DNA of 64,000 nucleotides from Siphonodentalium dalli (lineage: Eukaryota > Mollusca > Scaphopoda > Gadilida > Siphonodentaliidae), in assembly GCA_032622095.1 (NCBI GenBank), contig CP136061.1, positions 123,702,754 through 123,766,753 on the forward strand, written 5' to 3'. The number at the start of each line of letters is the position of its first letter. The first letter of the stretch is position 1. Position numbers and translations under genes: made by a program. Below are positions 1-15,100 of this stretch, piece by piece. The notes beneath the pieces are model-generated. The model was not told the origin of the DNA. It did no database searches and saw only the letters and a list, made by a program, of their open reading frames with translations.

Positions 1-17
1 TTGCACACTTCTCTTAC

Positions 18-173
18 CTTTCTCTTGAAGAATGTTAATGATCGAGAACGTGAATGTTTCACAGGAACTTGCAGCAATTCGAAGGCACACGAATGAGATT
101 CTGCATCACTTTTGAATGAACAAATATTCAACTCTGCATTCAGAGAACAAAAACTTTCCATAACAGCCCTGAT
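18..173 (-). CDS. Unrecognised gene, exon 4
   Basis: A 156-nt exon after CCCTTCTCAG and before GTAAGAG, phase 0 to 0, 52 open codons. It encodes IRAVMESFCSLNAELNICSF and onward to RSRSLTFFKRK. Further exons must lie beyond the left edge. Confidence 0.45.
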
Positions 174-3100
174 CTGAGAAGGGCTGCTTCAGTAACCGGA
201 GTGAACTCACAATCAATTTTAATTAGTTCTCATCGTTCTGTTTTCCGAAGAACTGAGCAGAGTCAACATGTGAAAGTTCGCTAAAAAGTTATGAGGATGG
301 AGAGGTGTGTGTGTGAGCTGTATCGCTTATTGATTAAGATACGAGCTCTCCGATGCCGGACAGCCTCCTCACTATCCCACTCACTGATCAATGACGTGAT
401 ACTCCCCAACGCCTAAGTATATATAATTTTGTTTATTGATTCATCATTTGATTCAGAATCATACTTGCGAGTTATCTCTATACTAATGGGATGCCTATAT
501 GAAAACCTGATCACCAATATTAAAGTGTGGGTGGGATACTGTCTGCTGCATAAACTTTGTGCCTTCAAAACAGTTTACAATGTTTTTGTGCTCAAAGAAT
601 GTCAGCCCAAGGTTAAAGATATTCAGCTCTGTCAAAAACCACCATAAACAGAAAGAATAGTAAAATATAGACAGACTTTGTTCTTATACAAATCAGAAAT
701 ATCAAATATGGCATAAACAGTATGTTATTTTCAAATGTTTTTCCTTTGTTAAGTAAACAAAAGCAAAAAACATTACAGAACCTGGCTTTTGTTTAGATCC
801 GGATATGGTAAACATAAAGAGCGTTATTTGTTACTGTTTATATAGCCTTTATATCATTTTGGTGTGATTAACCAATATGCGCTCTGTTATGTAAACAGAA
901 GCAAAACTTCTGTAACACGAGAAGGTTCTTGTTTACGTACACCATCGTACGTCTTGACGACAATATACTATTTACACGCTGAATATGTTTGGCATATGAA
1001 CAAAACTATATATATTTGAATATCCCTTCCGTTGATGGCGTTTTGAACAAATATGAATAGTTCTGCAACGAACGCCGCCCGTGACTTTAATGGAGGTGGA
1101 CAGCTGGGTCCTGACCCTACAACCCCTACAGGATGTGAGATTGACAAAAGTGTATTGTATGCACAAACTAGAGTCATGTAAAGAAGTGTCCATATAACGG
1201 AATATTTGTCCATTCTAGTAATGAGATGTGGGCTTGAAGCATCACACTTGCGTGTCCATAATGTGCTTTCTAATGCCACTGAGGGGCAGTGGTGTGTTCC
1301 CTGTATGGGAGTCAGAGTGTATGGGCAAGCGAGAATGCAGACGAGAGACATGGTACATGTGATGCTGGTATAAACTGGATCTTTCCCTGTGTGTTCTTTC
1401 GTACCTGTTGGCATGGTTATATACAGCGGTTGAATCATCTATTACAATGTTAGCAATGATGAAAGACATTCCACGATGTTGAATTTGTATATGCCTGTAA
1501 AGGCCTGAGGCATCGCCGTATGGGACGATTTGGACAAACATGCATGTTGAACTGAACGCATGCCATTCCTGAGTATAGTACGAAATTTCCAATCGATAGT
1601 TATTTCAGGACAAAAGTTGAATGTTGGTCTAACATATAAATACTGGTTAGACCGAAAATAGAATATTCCACTACAGTACTTTCAAATATTGAAATGGCAT
1701 TTATGTAGTTAGAAATTTTTCCAACCACAGACCTGTATGCTAGGTTTAAGAAGCTTGAGTTCAGGGATGTGGAGAAATGATATCGTATGGAAACAGGGAA
1801 CAGACAACAAGCCCGAGGGCTTATATGAAGTCCTCTCCCCGGCTATATGTGAGACATCGATAGGGGTGTGCCGACAGGTAGGGAGGTTTGGGGGGTTTTA
1901 AAAATTCTTGGAAATTTCAGACTAAGATTAGGTTTAAATTGACCTGATAGTTTTAATTGAAAAATTCCATCACAAGGGCATGGGGAACACCAGGTTCACG
2001 CTGTCATAAGTCAAAATATTTTATTTGGCCAATGTACAGTAATGCCCTAAGTAATCGACTCCTTAACCACAGCAGAATTATGGGTAACTTTTCAGGATTT
2101 AGTCGGAAATAGGGCTTGTTGCCGTTCATCCGAAAGCTCTTCCGAAAGCTTTCCGATGAATGGCAACAAGCCATATTTCCGACTAAATCCTGAAAAATTA
2201 CCCATAATTCTGCTGTGGTTAAGGAGTCGATTATTTAGGGCATTACTGTATTTTATACCCCAAAATCAGAAATCTACCAAGTAATTAAAAAAAACAAAAC
2301 TGATTTTGTAACAGGAGGGACATGACAATAAAATTTAGAGACTAGAGTACAATCTTCTTTGAAAAAGCCAGATCATTCACATGATTGCTGATAGGTTCGT
2401 GATAAGGACACCCACACTGTCACCAGCGAGTTCTCGGGATAAGCTACAAATAACCCAATTGAAATCAATTGATTGTGTCAACAGAACAGTATCTTGTGAT
2501 TGGGCTGAAGACAACATGCAGGCACACCCAACCTTAAACGGGTCATGCGTACCATTTAACGTCTATTTCTTAGTCATATCGCACAGTGCAATTTAAAACA
2601 ATATTTAAAACTTTGTCATGCATTATGTTTGTAAGTGGTTATATAATACGGGTAGAAAACATTGATAGTTGGTCAACCTTGATCGACGAAAGAAATGGCT
2701 ACCCTCAGATGAGAAAGAAGCAATTTAACCCTTTACCCAACAAACCGGCCAAAACCAGCCAAATAAAGCTTCAACAGCCTAAAATATCTTCGGTCTGTCT
2801 CAATAGAACCATACAAATATGGATATCATTGGAACCGGCTCCTTGACCACATTGTGATAGTTACAGTTATGCCCTGTGCCAATGCATTCTCTTATATATG
2901 CGAGTCGACCATAGGTCGCCTCGCATATATAAGAGAATGCATTGGCCTAAAAAAAATCTTAAAATTTTTTAACACTTTTTACCATCTTTTCTTACATTCT
3001 TTAACAATTTTATAATTTTTAATGTGTTAAGCCAATGCATTCTCTTATATATGCGAGGCGACCTATGGTCGACTCGCATATATAAGAGAATGCATTGGCA

Positions 3101-6100
3101 CAGGGCCGTTCTGTTGGGTAAAGGGTTAATTCAGTCGTGGTTCTAGTGCCTTTCGACCTTGAAATTGCAGTGCATGTCATTCCCACGATGGCAGGTGGGA
3201 ACAGACCCTTATTCACTATCAGCTAGAAGTTTGTACAAGCACAAATACATGCAGACAGTGTTATGAATAGAGAGATTCATTCTGCTTGTAGATTGTGATT
3301 TTGCAGCATGTTGGCATTAAACAGCTATTTTCTGAAAATATTGAATCATATACATGCAGGGTTTCTGCTAGGGTCTAAATGTTGCGTCCGTAGGATCTAG
3401 GATAGGATGGGCCGACTCGGGCGTCCTACATGAATTTTGAAATTTTGTATCCGAAAACCCCCATTGCCTTTCACCTGAGTAGATCCAAATTAGTTTCTGG
3501 AGAAGTATATTTACTGCAGCTTGATATTAACAAATTGAATTCATTGAATCGTGTATTGCTTTTATGTATAAACAGCGAGCGTGATATGCGTTGCAATTGA
3601 ATCGTGTATGCCGGCATTGCTTTTATGTATAAACAGCGAGCGTGATATGCGTTGCAATTGAATCGTGTATGCCGGCATTGCTTTTATGTATAAACAGCGA
3701 GCGTGATATGCGTTGCAATTTCACCTCCATTTTCATAATAAACAAAAATTCCTATAAATAGTCATTCGATCAACAAACTACAGTAATCGCTCCTGGAACA
3801 TAGCCAGGTGGTTTTGGTTTCGATGAAATGTCTCAGAATTCATCTTAAGAAATAAACTACCGGTATGTACTTTTAATTCTGAAGTTAAAGTGATGTGAAA
3901 CACTCCGGCAGGGTCATCAAATAGAAATTGAGAATAATCTTCCTCAAAGTAGTTATTTTTTTAAGATTATTAATCAAAATTGACAACACACACTGTAATT
4001 CTTATATATTAATTAAATGCAATGACACTTGATGGTGAAATCATTTGTGTTAGTTTATCGCCGATCGTTGCATCGCGAATCGAGATGTAAATAATATTTA
4101 TGATTATTATTTACGATTAAGCGTAGTTCAGACGATGTTTTCTATGGAGTGGTATGACCGATTTCGTTGAAATTTTCTGCGATGTTAGTAGAATGCTACA
4201 TTCCACAAGTTCGCATATAGCGCCTGCACTAACTTATCAGTTTCACACACCCAAACAAGTCCATAATATGTCTTTAAAGAACGTATTCGTATATTGATTT
4301 TCTGAATATACTTGTTAATTTTGCAAGTTTTTTTTATCCAATCAGGATAGACAATAGATCACACCGACATCAATGAAATCTCGGCCGCGACGAGAACGGG
4401 ACTTACAAAATGTAATGACTTCCTTGTTACCATCTTATGAAATAAATATTTGTCTTTATGTGTACATGTATTTGCACAAACCATTCGATTAGATGAGGGT
4501 TGTGGGGTACAGGCAGGTGTCGATGATCAAATCGGCAGACTCATGTGCAAAGTGGGAGATTAAACGGGTCTGTCGGCATGCTAATTTACCGGTACTAGGA
4601 AACACTGATTAAAAAAAAAAAAATTCATGACAGAACCTATGCTGGAATAGCGGAAACTCTGATACATGGTTCATTTTGATTGGGAGATAGGTCAGAATTA
4701 GTTATGATAGAATCTGCCCTCATAATTTGCTATTGCAATCAGCAATGCCGAAGCAAACTGGGCCATGGCAAAGGATTGCCGTAGCAGATTGCCAAAGCCA
4801 AACAATCTGAATTAAGAGGGCTGTGGAATCAAGTGTATGATGATTGAATCCTCGATTTATAACCAGAGGGCTGTGGAATCAAGTGTATGATGATTGAATC
4901 CTCGATTTATAACCAGATATAACTCAACCGATTGCCACAAGTTCTTTGAACTTTAACTTCTACAACCACATATTATTATACTGCCAAGTCAAAATAATTG
5001 TAATGAGATGTAACCTAATTACCAATATCTGTTTGCATTCTCTCGTATTAAATGCAGCAATAATTATGTAATTTACCTTTCAAGCTACAAGTCAAAGGCT
5101 ACAAACAGAACCCCTCTATTGTCACAAAAGCATGTTCAAGATGAAAGAATGCAGTTTGAAAAAACTTCTATGATTCCATCACTCTGCAGCTGATCTTAAA
5201 CTATTTCGATGCCAATCAGGCCAAAAAAAAAACAATAGTGATGTTTCTGGTAACATAGTAGGGTAAAAAAGTAGGGTCGGCAGGTATAAATAATTGTTTT
5301 TTATTCTTTAATTTTTTTTTGGAAATATCCATGAGATCATACATGTATATATATTAATTCTGCATATATGCCCATGGCAATCAACACAAGGTCGCCATAA
5401 TCTTAAAACAAGACAGTCAATGATTGTGGAGTCACTCACCTGACTAAAGACTGAGAAAACTGAGACTCTGAAGACTACAACAGTCAGTACATGTCAATTT
5501 AACTTCAGAATAAGTAGTTAGAACTATACACTCAGCTTAGAAATTATTCACAATGACATGCATACACATTCTTAATTCAATTAATGCCACTTCTTGATAA
5601 ACCAATCCAATTTGAATAAACCTGATATGATATTCAGAAGTTGAAATTATGTGCAACATATGTATACATGTGTTGGAAGACAAAACATTGTATTACACTA
5701 ACATTCATCAGCAGATTTTAATACTTAAATCTGAAAAGTGTATGTTATCAGGAACTAAATTCTACAGGTAGTTCATACTCAAATTTAAATTTTAAAATAG
5801 TAGGATAAAACAGACAAAGGGTATGCAAGGTTTTAAATAACCTTACCAATCATGTAAGCTTAACCATTCCATGACTGGAGATTCCTGAAATTTTGCGAAA
5901 ACCCTGTGCCCATGAATTCTCTTATATATGTGTGAGGGAGCCTCACATATATAAGATAATACATTGACATAACAATATTTACCTTGACCTTGTAAGCCAG
6001 TTCATTCTCTTATATACATGTATGTGGGGCTCCCTATGTGAGACTCGCATATATAAGAGAATGATGATGCATGATCGTTAATGCTGAAAGGGGAGTTTTT

Positions 6101-9100
6101 TTCCCCAGTGCAATTGTTTTCTCATCAGAAGCTGGACAAACCCCATGATATGGTCTCATGACCCCCCCCCCCCCCCCCCCCCCCGTTGTAACTGAGATCA
6201 CTACTAATTACTTTATAATGACCAGACAGCTGTGCATAGTTGTACCAGTATGTTGTGTGCTATTAGCATGTCAAATATAATACAGGTATAGCCAATTTTA
6301 TCAGATGTAGTCAAAAGGAATTTAATGGCTGAATTGGCTACAGTGTGGGATGGGGGGGGGGGGAGGGGTTGTGGTGCGTTTAGAAATAGATTTAAATCTA
6401 AAAATAGAGTTATGTTCCTGGCTCCTCCCCTGATTAACAGTGACCCATTTCAACTAATCTGAATCCCAGTCATCCAAGAACCCTCCGTAACAAATATAAG
6501 CTAAATAGGCCCAATGGTTCTTGAGAAGAAGTTGTTTTAAGCATTACTATGGAGGGAAAGAGTTATGGACCTGACTTGATGAGCTTGTTTTAACAAATCT
6601 GAACACCAGTCACATGGGGAAAAATCCACACCACATATGAACCCAATCGGTCTTATGGTTCTGGAGAAGATGCTCCAAGGGCGGGTGAACGAAAGGATGG
6701 ACGGATGATGAGTGATGACTATAGCTTCACTTCAGACTTGTCTCGGGTGGGCTAAGAACTGACGGCCAGTATAAAATAACGCAGATTGGCGACTGATCAG
6801 CAACAGTTTTACTACCTGTATCATCAGAGATCTATAAATGCATTTTTTTTTTTGGTTGTGCACTTGTTATTGTTTTTACCAGGTCAATACAATTAGTAGG
6901 GGCGGAGAACTGAACTTATGGTGGACAGGTTACTGGAAACATCACTGATTTCTTTTAGGCCTCATGCACTTACCGAACATGAATCACCTATTTGATGCCA
7001 AATTTGCATCCATGCAAGAACAGGGAAAACTCCGAAGTAGGATGTGTAACTGCTTCATATTTAGGAGCAAATCTAGTTGAATATTCACCGCATGTTGATA
7101 GCATGTTACATACCCTCGAGTGCCGAATAATAGTGGTCACGTTTATTAATTTTTAGGTATTTACAGTAGGTAAAAAGGACAGCATCACTATTATTGGCAC
7201 CATCACCATTATAAACAAATTATTTTCCATGCAGCGTCATACTTATATAGTCATCAAATATGCAAAACATTTATTGCGAGCACGAAGATAGACAGCCACA
7301 ATGTAATAAAATTTTGTCGTGACCCAGTCAGCCCCAAATGACTCAATTACCATGTAAGAGACATGGGTGGTTTCGATTCATGCCCTTCCCACGGACCTTG
7401 ATAAGACTAAAATTATTTTACAGAGGCAACATATGTAAATTATATTATGCTTCCTATGTAAATTATATTATGCTTCCGACTACTTCCATAGATGTGTGCC
7501 TAATCTACTATTTGACAACATCACAGTCATCACTTATTAATTTCAACCAAAAATGTGCACTATCAGTATTATTTGGCACTCGAGAGTAGAAAAATAATTG
7601 GTCAAAATATTTGTTTTTCAAAGAAATGCTTGCCTAAATACCCAATGTGGGAAATAAAAAACAAAATCTAAAAACTAAAACAACATATGAATCTAAACAT
7701 CTAACAGAAATACAACATGGACATATACCTCAGGTGACTGAAAATGAAGACAGATTGAACAATTTAGTTATGCGATGATATTTATAAACATTTTCAAGAA
7801 GAGGACATGGGCAATGCGATTTTCATGTATCGGCATGTCATTTAAAAGTTGACATATTTTGCATCCATTCAATATGAGATTGAATAATTTGAATATAGAC
7901 GGTTGCCTGGCTATTCAGACCTGCAGAAATTAACACTGCTGTATTGTCTTGGCCATTATGCATGCTCATAATGTAAACACAAGTCTTGAAATTGTGTGTC
8001 TGACATTTGCAGAATGAGGTCCCCAGAGGGTGAATTTAGTGATGCTATCCCACTAGTTGAAGTTGGTAATTTTCACCCATTAGTCACATCAATTATGCAT
8101 TTTTTCTTCTGCAAATTAGGGGATATAGAAACTGAACTGAGGAGAAAAAGTATCTAAAAAATGTTTTTATTCTGAGACTATATAGATACTTCCCATAAAA
8201 TGAGGCCTAAGCAGAATAAGGTCCCCAGAGGGTGAGTTTAGTGATACTAACCACCTGTGCGGGGTAGCATCACTAAATTCACCCTCTTGGGAACTCATTC
8301 AGCAAATGACAGACACACTATTTCAAGGCTTGTGTAAACAGATAAGAAAACATTCCATTATTTTTCTCAAATTGTCCATATATACATGTATACATATATA
8401 ATTCTATGAATTCCATTATTTATAGTAGCGATAATTTAATTTAACCATTTCAATACGGGAGCTGCGATTGTGCAACATTAAAGATCCTGTGCCAAAGGGA
8501 GCCTCGCATATATGGGAGCCTCGTATATATAAGAGAATGCACTGGCTTACAAGGTATTAAAGGTAAATATTGTTAGGCCAATGTATTTTCTTATATATGA
8601 AAGGCTCCCTATGGAAGACTCACGTGTATAAGAGAATGCATTTCGCAAAATTTCAGGAAGCTCCAGTAATGGAAGGGTTAAAAAGAAGCCAAAAATAGTG
8701 ACATGTGTTGTTGGAAATAATCTTGTTTCATAAAATTTTTGTCAACAAATATTTATTCATTATTATGGGTGACACCATCAGATGTACATCTTACAGAAAA
8801 ATTATATTCATATGTCCTATATATATATATTGAAGGATAAAAAGATTTTCAAGGGGCTCAAAAAAATTATCATGAAAAAACATTTCTATATGATTGTTTT
8901 GACTAGTGTAGAAGAAAAAATTCTAAATTTCAAGATACATATGAAATATTAAGTTATCGCCATTGTTTGAGTTTTCGTAATCGAGACAAACTACATTCTG
9001 AGTGGTATATTGGTGAGTCTGTACATTTGATGCTCAAAGCCAAGAAAGTTGAAAAAAGATTTAATATAAGTGAGTTGTCACCCATTCCTGAGATCAGAAT

Positions 9101-12100
9101 GAGATGAGACTTAGGAGTCACCATCCAGCCGCCCCAAACATACTGGCAGGGTTTCCGCTACGAGGGCAGTGGGTCCTTCCCCTGCCCAAATAAAGATCCT
9201 GTGCCAGAGCATTCTCATATGTATGCGAGCCTCACATACACTGCATTCTCATATATATGCGAGGCACACTATGGGAGACTTGCATATATAAGCTTACAAG
9301 GTCAAGGTAAATATTGTTAGGCCCATGTATTTTCTTATATATGAGAGGCTCCCTATGGGAGACTCGCATATATAAGAGAATATATTGGCTCAGGGTTTTC
9401 ACAAAAAAATCAGGAAGCTCGTCATGGAATGGTTAAGGAATATCTCATGGCATAACAATGTTTTTGTTAATTTAGTGGAGTTGCTAGCGATGGTAGAAAA
9501 ATATCATACAAGGTAAACTTCAGATTTAACTTGATGTTTTGTAACAACAATATCAATTTTATGCACTTCCAATTAAAACATTCTAACATTGAATGAGCTG
9601 TCAGTTTGCCAAAAAAAAAAAAAAAAAACCATGACAGTTCAATGACTTATCTTATAACACCTAGGACACAATAATAATATATAATAATAAATAGCATTTA
9701 TATAGAGCTTCATCCCTGGTGTAGCTCGAAGGTGTTCAGATTATAGACTTAAATTAGAGCATGATTCACCTATGCTTGATATCACAAATTTCCCTGGCGG
9801 CTATAGGGGCCTCTTGACCCAACGCCTAGCGAAAACCCTGGTACTGGACTATAATACAAAGAAAATAGTTCTACCTAATAGTATTTATGTTATCTCTGAA
9901 CATGTATCAGAATGAACAATATCAATATTATACAAGTAAATGACCTGATTGCTATCAAATATTATATGTACATGTACGTATTGTATTGCACTCAGATTCA
10001 AGAATAAAAGTAAAAACATCATCAAATATTTACTAACCTTTGGCTTGGAAAGCTTAGAAACGCTATCAAAACTTTGTAGGCTTATTGTGTCATCATGCTT
10101 CCTCTTTCGTCGAGTGCTTCTTCTCTGTTGAGGGAAATGATAACATTAAGTACTAGTACTTCAAAGTGTAAGTGTGTTATTAAATAATTAACTACAATTT
10201 GTACTTCAAAGATGATTATAGGGCTGGAGACTATTTTTATGAACCTATATTAATACTTATTAAAATTCTAGTCAAATCTAATGTATAAAATAACACTGGA
10301 ACATGAAGAGTCTCCTAAAAATATAAATATTGTTTTGCCTTGAATTCTTGTAAATTATTGATATACAGTAGTTTTGACATTTCAGGACAGCAACAATTTT
10401 GATAATTTTTCGACAACAAAATTGAAATTCTTTGGCATATACATGTACATGCACAGTAGGTCAAGTTTATGTACTAGTATGTGTATCACATTTGGTTTTA
10501 TACATTCTTTCAGCAAAGCAAAGAACGGTGCCAAATTAGATATTGAATGTTGTTGTAACTGGAGGTCAGGAAACCTAAATACATCTTTGATATTTACTCT
10601 CAAGTACTGAATGGCCAAATAAACCATATTGGGACTGGGTCAATAATAAATCTCCCAAATTCCTCCACAGAAGGCAACTACAGAGCCAAACTCCATGCAG
10701 AGTTTACCTCCCTTAATGACTTGGTAAGACCGCTGCTACCGGCGACATTTCACCCACATTTGGTGGACTTATTAAAATATATACTAAGCGAACAGAGCAA
10801 CATTCTGCCCTTATTAAGCACATAAATTATCGAACAAAATTTGTATTAATTTTGGACCTTATGTTTGAAAAGTCCCACTAAAACCGAAGAACTATATTTC
10901 AAAACGGTGCGGTTCGGTTCTACGATTATTTAATAAACACAAAAGTATAAACGCATGTGTACGACATTGTCACAACTCGAACGGTAAGTCAAACACAAGA
11001 GTTCTAATTTGCTGCAATTTTGACGAGTAGCTTGCGAAAATCGTCAACAAAACTACTGCTCTGATTTTCCATTCTGTCATTATGTTTTAGTGTGGGAAAT
11101 GTTCTCAAAGCACATAGAAAATTTGACTTTGGAGCGATCGGGTTCCGCCATTTTTGCTGGAAAATCCCAGGCTAAATATAGAAACACGGACTAGTACTCA
11201 GCCGGTTACAGTCAGAAAGGAAGCATGACTGGTGTGAGCACACTCTGGTAGAGATTGCTACAGAGCATGTTTCCAGGATCACATGCTTGGCCCTAGCCTT
11301 TTTCATTGCAATTGTCAGATACTTTCCTAAAGCTCCGTGATTATTTAAACTATATTATTTTCATGTTGATAACCAAGTTGATTTTAACAAATTGTCATTG
11401 TTCCTGTACTGGATTGTCTAATTTAACTTGAATTTGATTGAAATACTGATATGAATTGTGACCTGAAAAAAAATATTAACAAACAGAATTTAAAATAAAA
11501 ACAAAACGTTTTTTTTTTTGGGCACCTGGAGTTTACCAGTATGAAAACTGGCCTGGATAAATCCCTGGGTACATCACAGAAAGAAGAGTAATTTATCCAA
11601 AACAGAATATACATGTAGATGTTGCCATTGGTCGAAATGACTGGTAAAATAAAGTACACTCAGGTGCCTAATAATAGTTTCAGTACGATTATTAATTTTG
11701 GATAAAATTCCAAACGTTTTTTTGGGTCAAAGAAAAAACATTATTTGAGTCTCAGATAAATTTTTTTATGAATCATGAGGGAGGGAGGATTTTATTTTTA
11801 TTTTTTATGTTTTTTTGTGCACATTGTAAGCATAGTAATAGTCAGAAAATGTAGAGGGAACTTTGTTATATGCATATACACTCATTTAATCTGATATAAA
11901 AATTTAATTGTACTACTAGTATATGACATAGGGATTACCAATATAAATGTTCCAGACTATTCACAAATGTAGAGGGAACTTTGTTATGCATACACACTTA
12001 TTTAATCTGATATAAAAATTAAATTGTGCTACTAGTATATATGACATAAGGATTACCAATATAAATGCCCCTGACTATTCACAATTGTTATTGTTGTCTA

Positions 12101-15100
12101 TAAACTGACACATCTCAATTATAAATTGTGATCCTAAATTTCCTCCAGAGCCTTTCAATTGTTCTGGTGTTACAATTAGTATACCAGACTATGATGATTG
12201 CGTTAAGAGTTCATGTAGTTTGCAATTAATGCTCAATACGTACGGACATGCTGGTAAAAAGTTCCTAAAAACATCCTAACATAATTTTGAAGACAAAATT
12301 GCAATTTTTTATTTTTTTTGTCATAATAAAAAATTCAAAATAAAACGTCCAATGCGGGCCATTTATATCAATGCGGCGGTGTCTGACAGTCTGAGACTAA
12401 AATAATATTTTTTATTTGGCCTAATGGCATTGGAGACATAAAGTGAAATTGCCATCACTATTATTAATTTCAGTAAAAATGCCCACCCATCACTATTATT
12501 AGGCCATCACGATTTATAATACATGTATTTATTAATAGACACCTGAGAGTACTAGTAGTAGTTACTAGTACCAGTTATTAGGCTTCTGGGCCAGAAGATA
12601 ATTTCCAGGCATGGCATGTACTAGTATGTTAAACTGGAGCTAATTTCCATCTGACAAATAAATATGTCCAGGTGATGAAGAGATAAATACTTACAACAAA
12701 AGAGGGCAATTCTATACCAATTATGGAATGCCGCCGAGATTCCTTTGGCATTGGAACTCTGCAAAAAGAAAGAATAAACAAATTTTTTAATATTAGAATA
12801 AATGAGCTCGAGCATTCCTTCAATTTTGAAAAAAAATGTAGGTGCAGTTACATGTACATGTAATTATGCAAGTCTGATATTTGATCCATGGTTATAACAA
12901 TGTTTTCCACTGTGCATGATACTTGTCATAATTTTCACAATTAAAGGCAAAAATGTATGTTCTCCCTGGTTATCCGGTGTATCTACATGTAAGATCTGTA
13001 TGTCTGTTCCCGACCCCTGGACTGATTTCAACCAAATTTGGAGTGGTGCCTGCAGCCTCGGAGTACCCATGTGGATGTTATAACGGTATTTTTAGTTTTA
13101 ATTAAATTTTTATGTTAAATTGAGCAAGAAGTTCTCTAAAAAAAATTCAAAAAGTTAATTAAATTTTCTTTTCTTCAAAATGTTTAAAAAAAGACAATTT
13201 CTGCAAACACCTTGTCTCCTAGCACCTGTAAGCTCATCCAAGTGATCTAACTTAATGGATATATATGTTTAAAACTCCATTAACACTTCAATCGGATATC
13301 CAAATCAATGTCCGTTGTGTACCAAGATGGTTGGTGGCGGCTATGTTTTCCAATGAAATTCAAAAACATTTGATAGCTTCCATCTAGTAGATCAATATCA
13401 AGATTAATATAAAGTTTTGTGATGATCAGATGAGGGAAGTGGACTGTAGGATGTGCCAAAGGATTTAGTCATGCAAAGAGTAAACTCCAAGATGGCTGCC
13501 AGCGGACATATTTTATGGCCGAATGACCCCAAAATGACTCGTTCCCATTTATATATCAATGTTAACAGCCATGCCAAATTTCATGATGATCCAATGAAAG
13601 ATTAAAATCCTGTTTTATGGCCGAATGACCCCAAAATGAGACATTCCCATCTGCATGTCAATATCAACATCCACGACAAATTTCATGATGATCATACGAA
13701 AACTCTGGTCTGTGGCCCATGCTAAAAGGATTGAATTTTGAAATCCAAGATGGCCACTGGCAGCCATGTTTCTTTTGCCGAATGATGCCAAAATGACTCG
13801 TTCCCATCTACATATCAATGTCAACAGCCATAACAAATTTCATAATGATCCAACCAAAGCTACGACTTGTACCCGTACAAAAGGATTTAGTCATGCAAAG
13901 AGTAAAATCCAAGATGGCTGCCAGCCAGGGATGGGGTAATTGTAATTTGTAATTGTAATTGATTGTAATTAATTACATTTTTTCAAGTAATTGCATGTAA
14001 TTGGTAATTGAGTTTATTCTCAATTACATGTAATTGCAATTGTAATTGGTTATGATGTAATTGTAATTGTAATTAGGGTCTAATTTCAATTACTTCAAAA
14101 TCACAGGTACTTGTTTCTTCTCAAAGTTCTCTTTCATTATTCATCCAATGGTTTCTTCAAATGTTTTTTTTCCAAATTTCAAAGTGTAAGACTAGTGAAT
14201 GGCTACCACTATGTTGTCACAACACTGAGTTTTTATCCGCTGTGTCTCAATGGTGAATTCTGTTGACACCTCCTGTTTGTTTGCTTAAGCATTGTTTAAC
14301 CTTTGAGGTAGAAGGCTTGTTTTGATAAATACAATGAGAAACCAACTTCAAATAATTGACAATAGATCACTATAATATATCACTCTTATGATCATGTTCC
14401 ATTATCTCCATCTGATATGGTATATATTCTATGGTAGAAATTCATACCAACCATTGCTAATGCTATCAACATGTCTACATAAAATCTGGCAGCATTTTAA
14501 TTTACAGAAAGACACATCGTGTCCTATGAAAGCGAAGTGCAAACTTTGCCCAACTACAATATCCAGTTCCAAAAAGTTACCTCCAATTTTGTGACACATC
14601 TGAAGGTAAGTTTCCATTTCTATGTATTAGTTTTGTTTAATTCCATTGACATATAACTTTAGTCATATGGTGGTATTGGTATATGCATTGTTTCTTGTCC
14701 CTTATAATTTGCAACTGAATGACAAAGTGGAACAAATATCTGCCTCAATAATCCCCCAATTAGCACTGTCTAGTGGAGGCATTGTGTTACCAGTAAGCTG
14801 ATGGCCACAAAGGCTAATTAAGTTTATGACTCTAATTAACAATCAGAGTGTTGATTATCTCATTGTCCTTTCCAATTGGCCTGGCTGTGTGTCTGACTTA
14901 CTGAGATAGTCTTATTTGTTTAATAATTAAATGATGGAGATATGTGTGTTACTAAAGTACTCTATTATTTTCATTTTATAGCGAAAGCATCAATATGTCT
15001 ATGAATTCACAGTCACACAAGCACCATCAGCAAGTGATCAACAACCTATGATCTTGCAGTATGCTAAAACATCGTTCAAGAATACCAAAGCATTGAAGAT

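Noticed and set aside
968-1592. Overlapping - strand ORFs of 73-156 codons
   Set aside because: Frames compete, have no domain, and no exon borders or phase fit the - strand gene.
2876-3110. Hairpins as transcription terminators
   Set aside because: They recur at many sites as part of TTAA-flanked MITEs and have no gene-end context.
12864-13070. 68-codon - strand ORF as an exon of the - strand gene
   Set aside because: No donor in the required phase 2; the text is repeat-like (CAACCAAATTTGGAGTGG).
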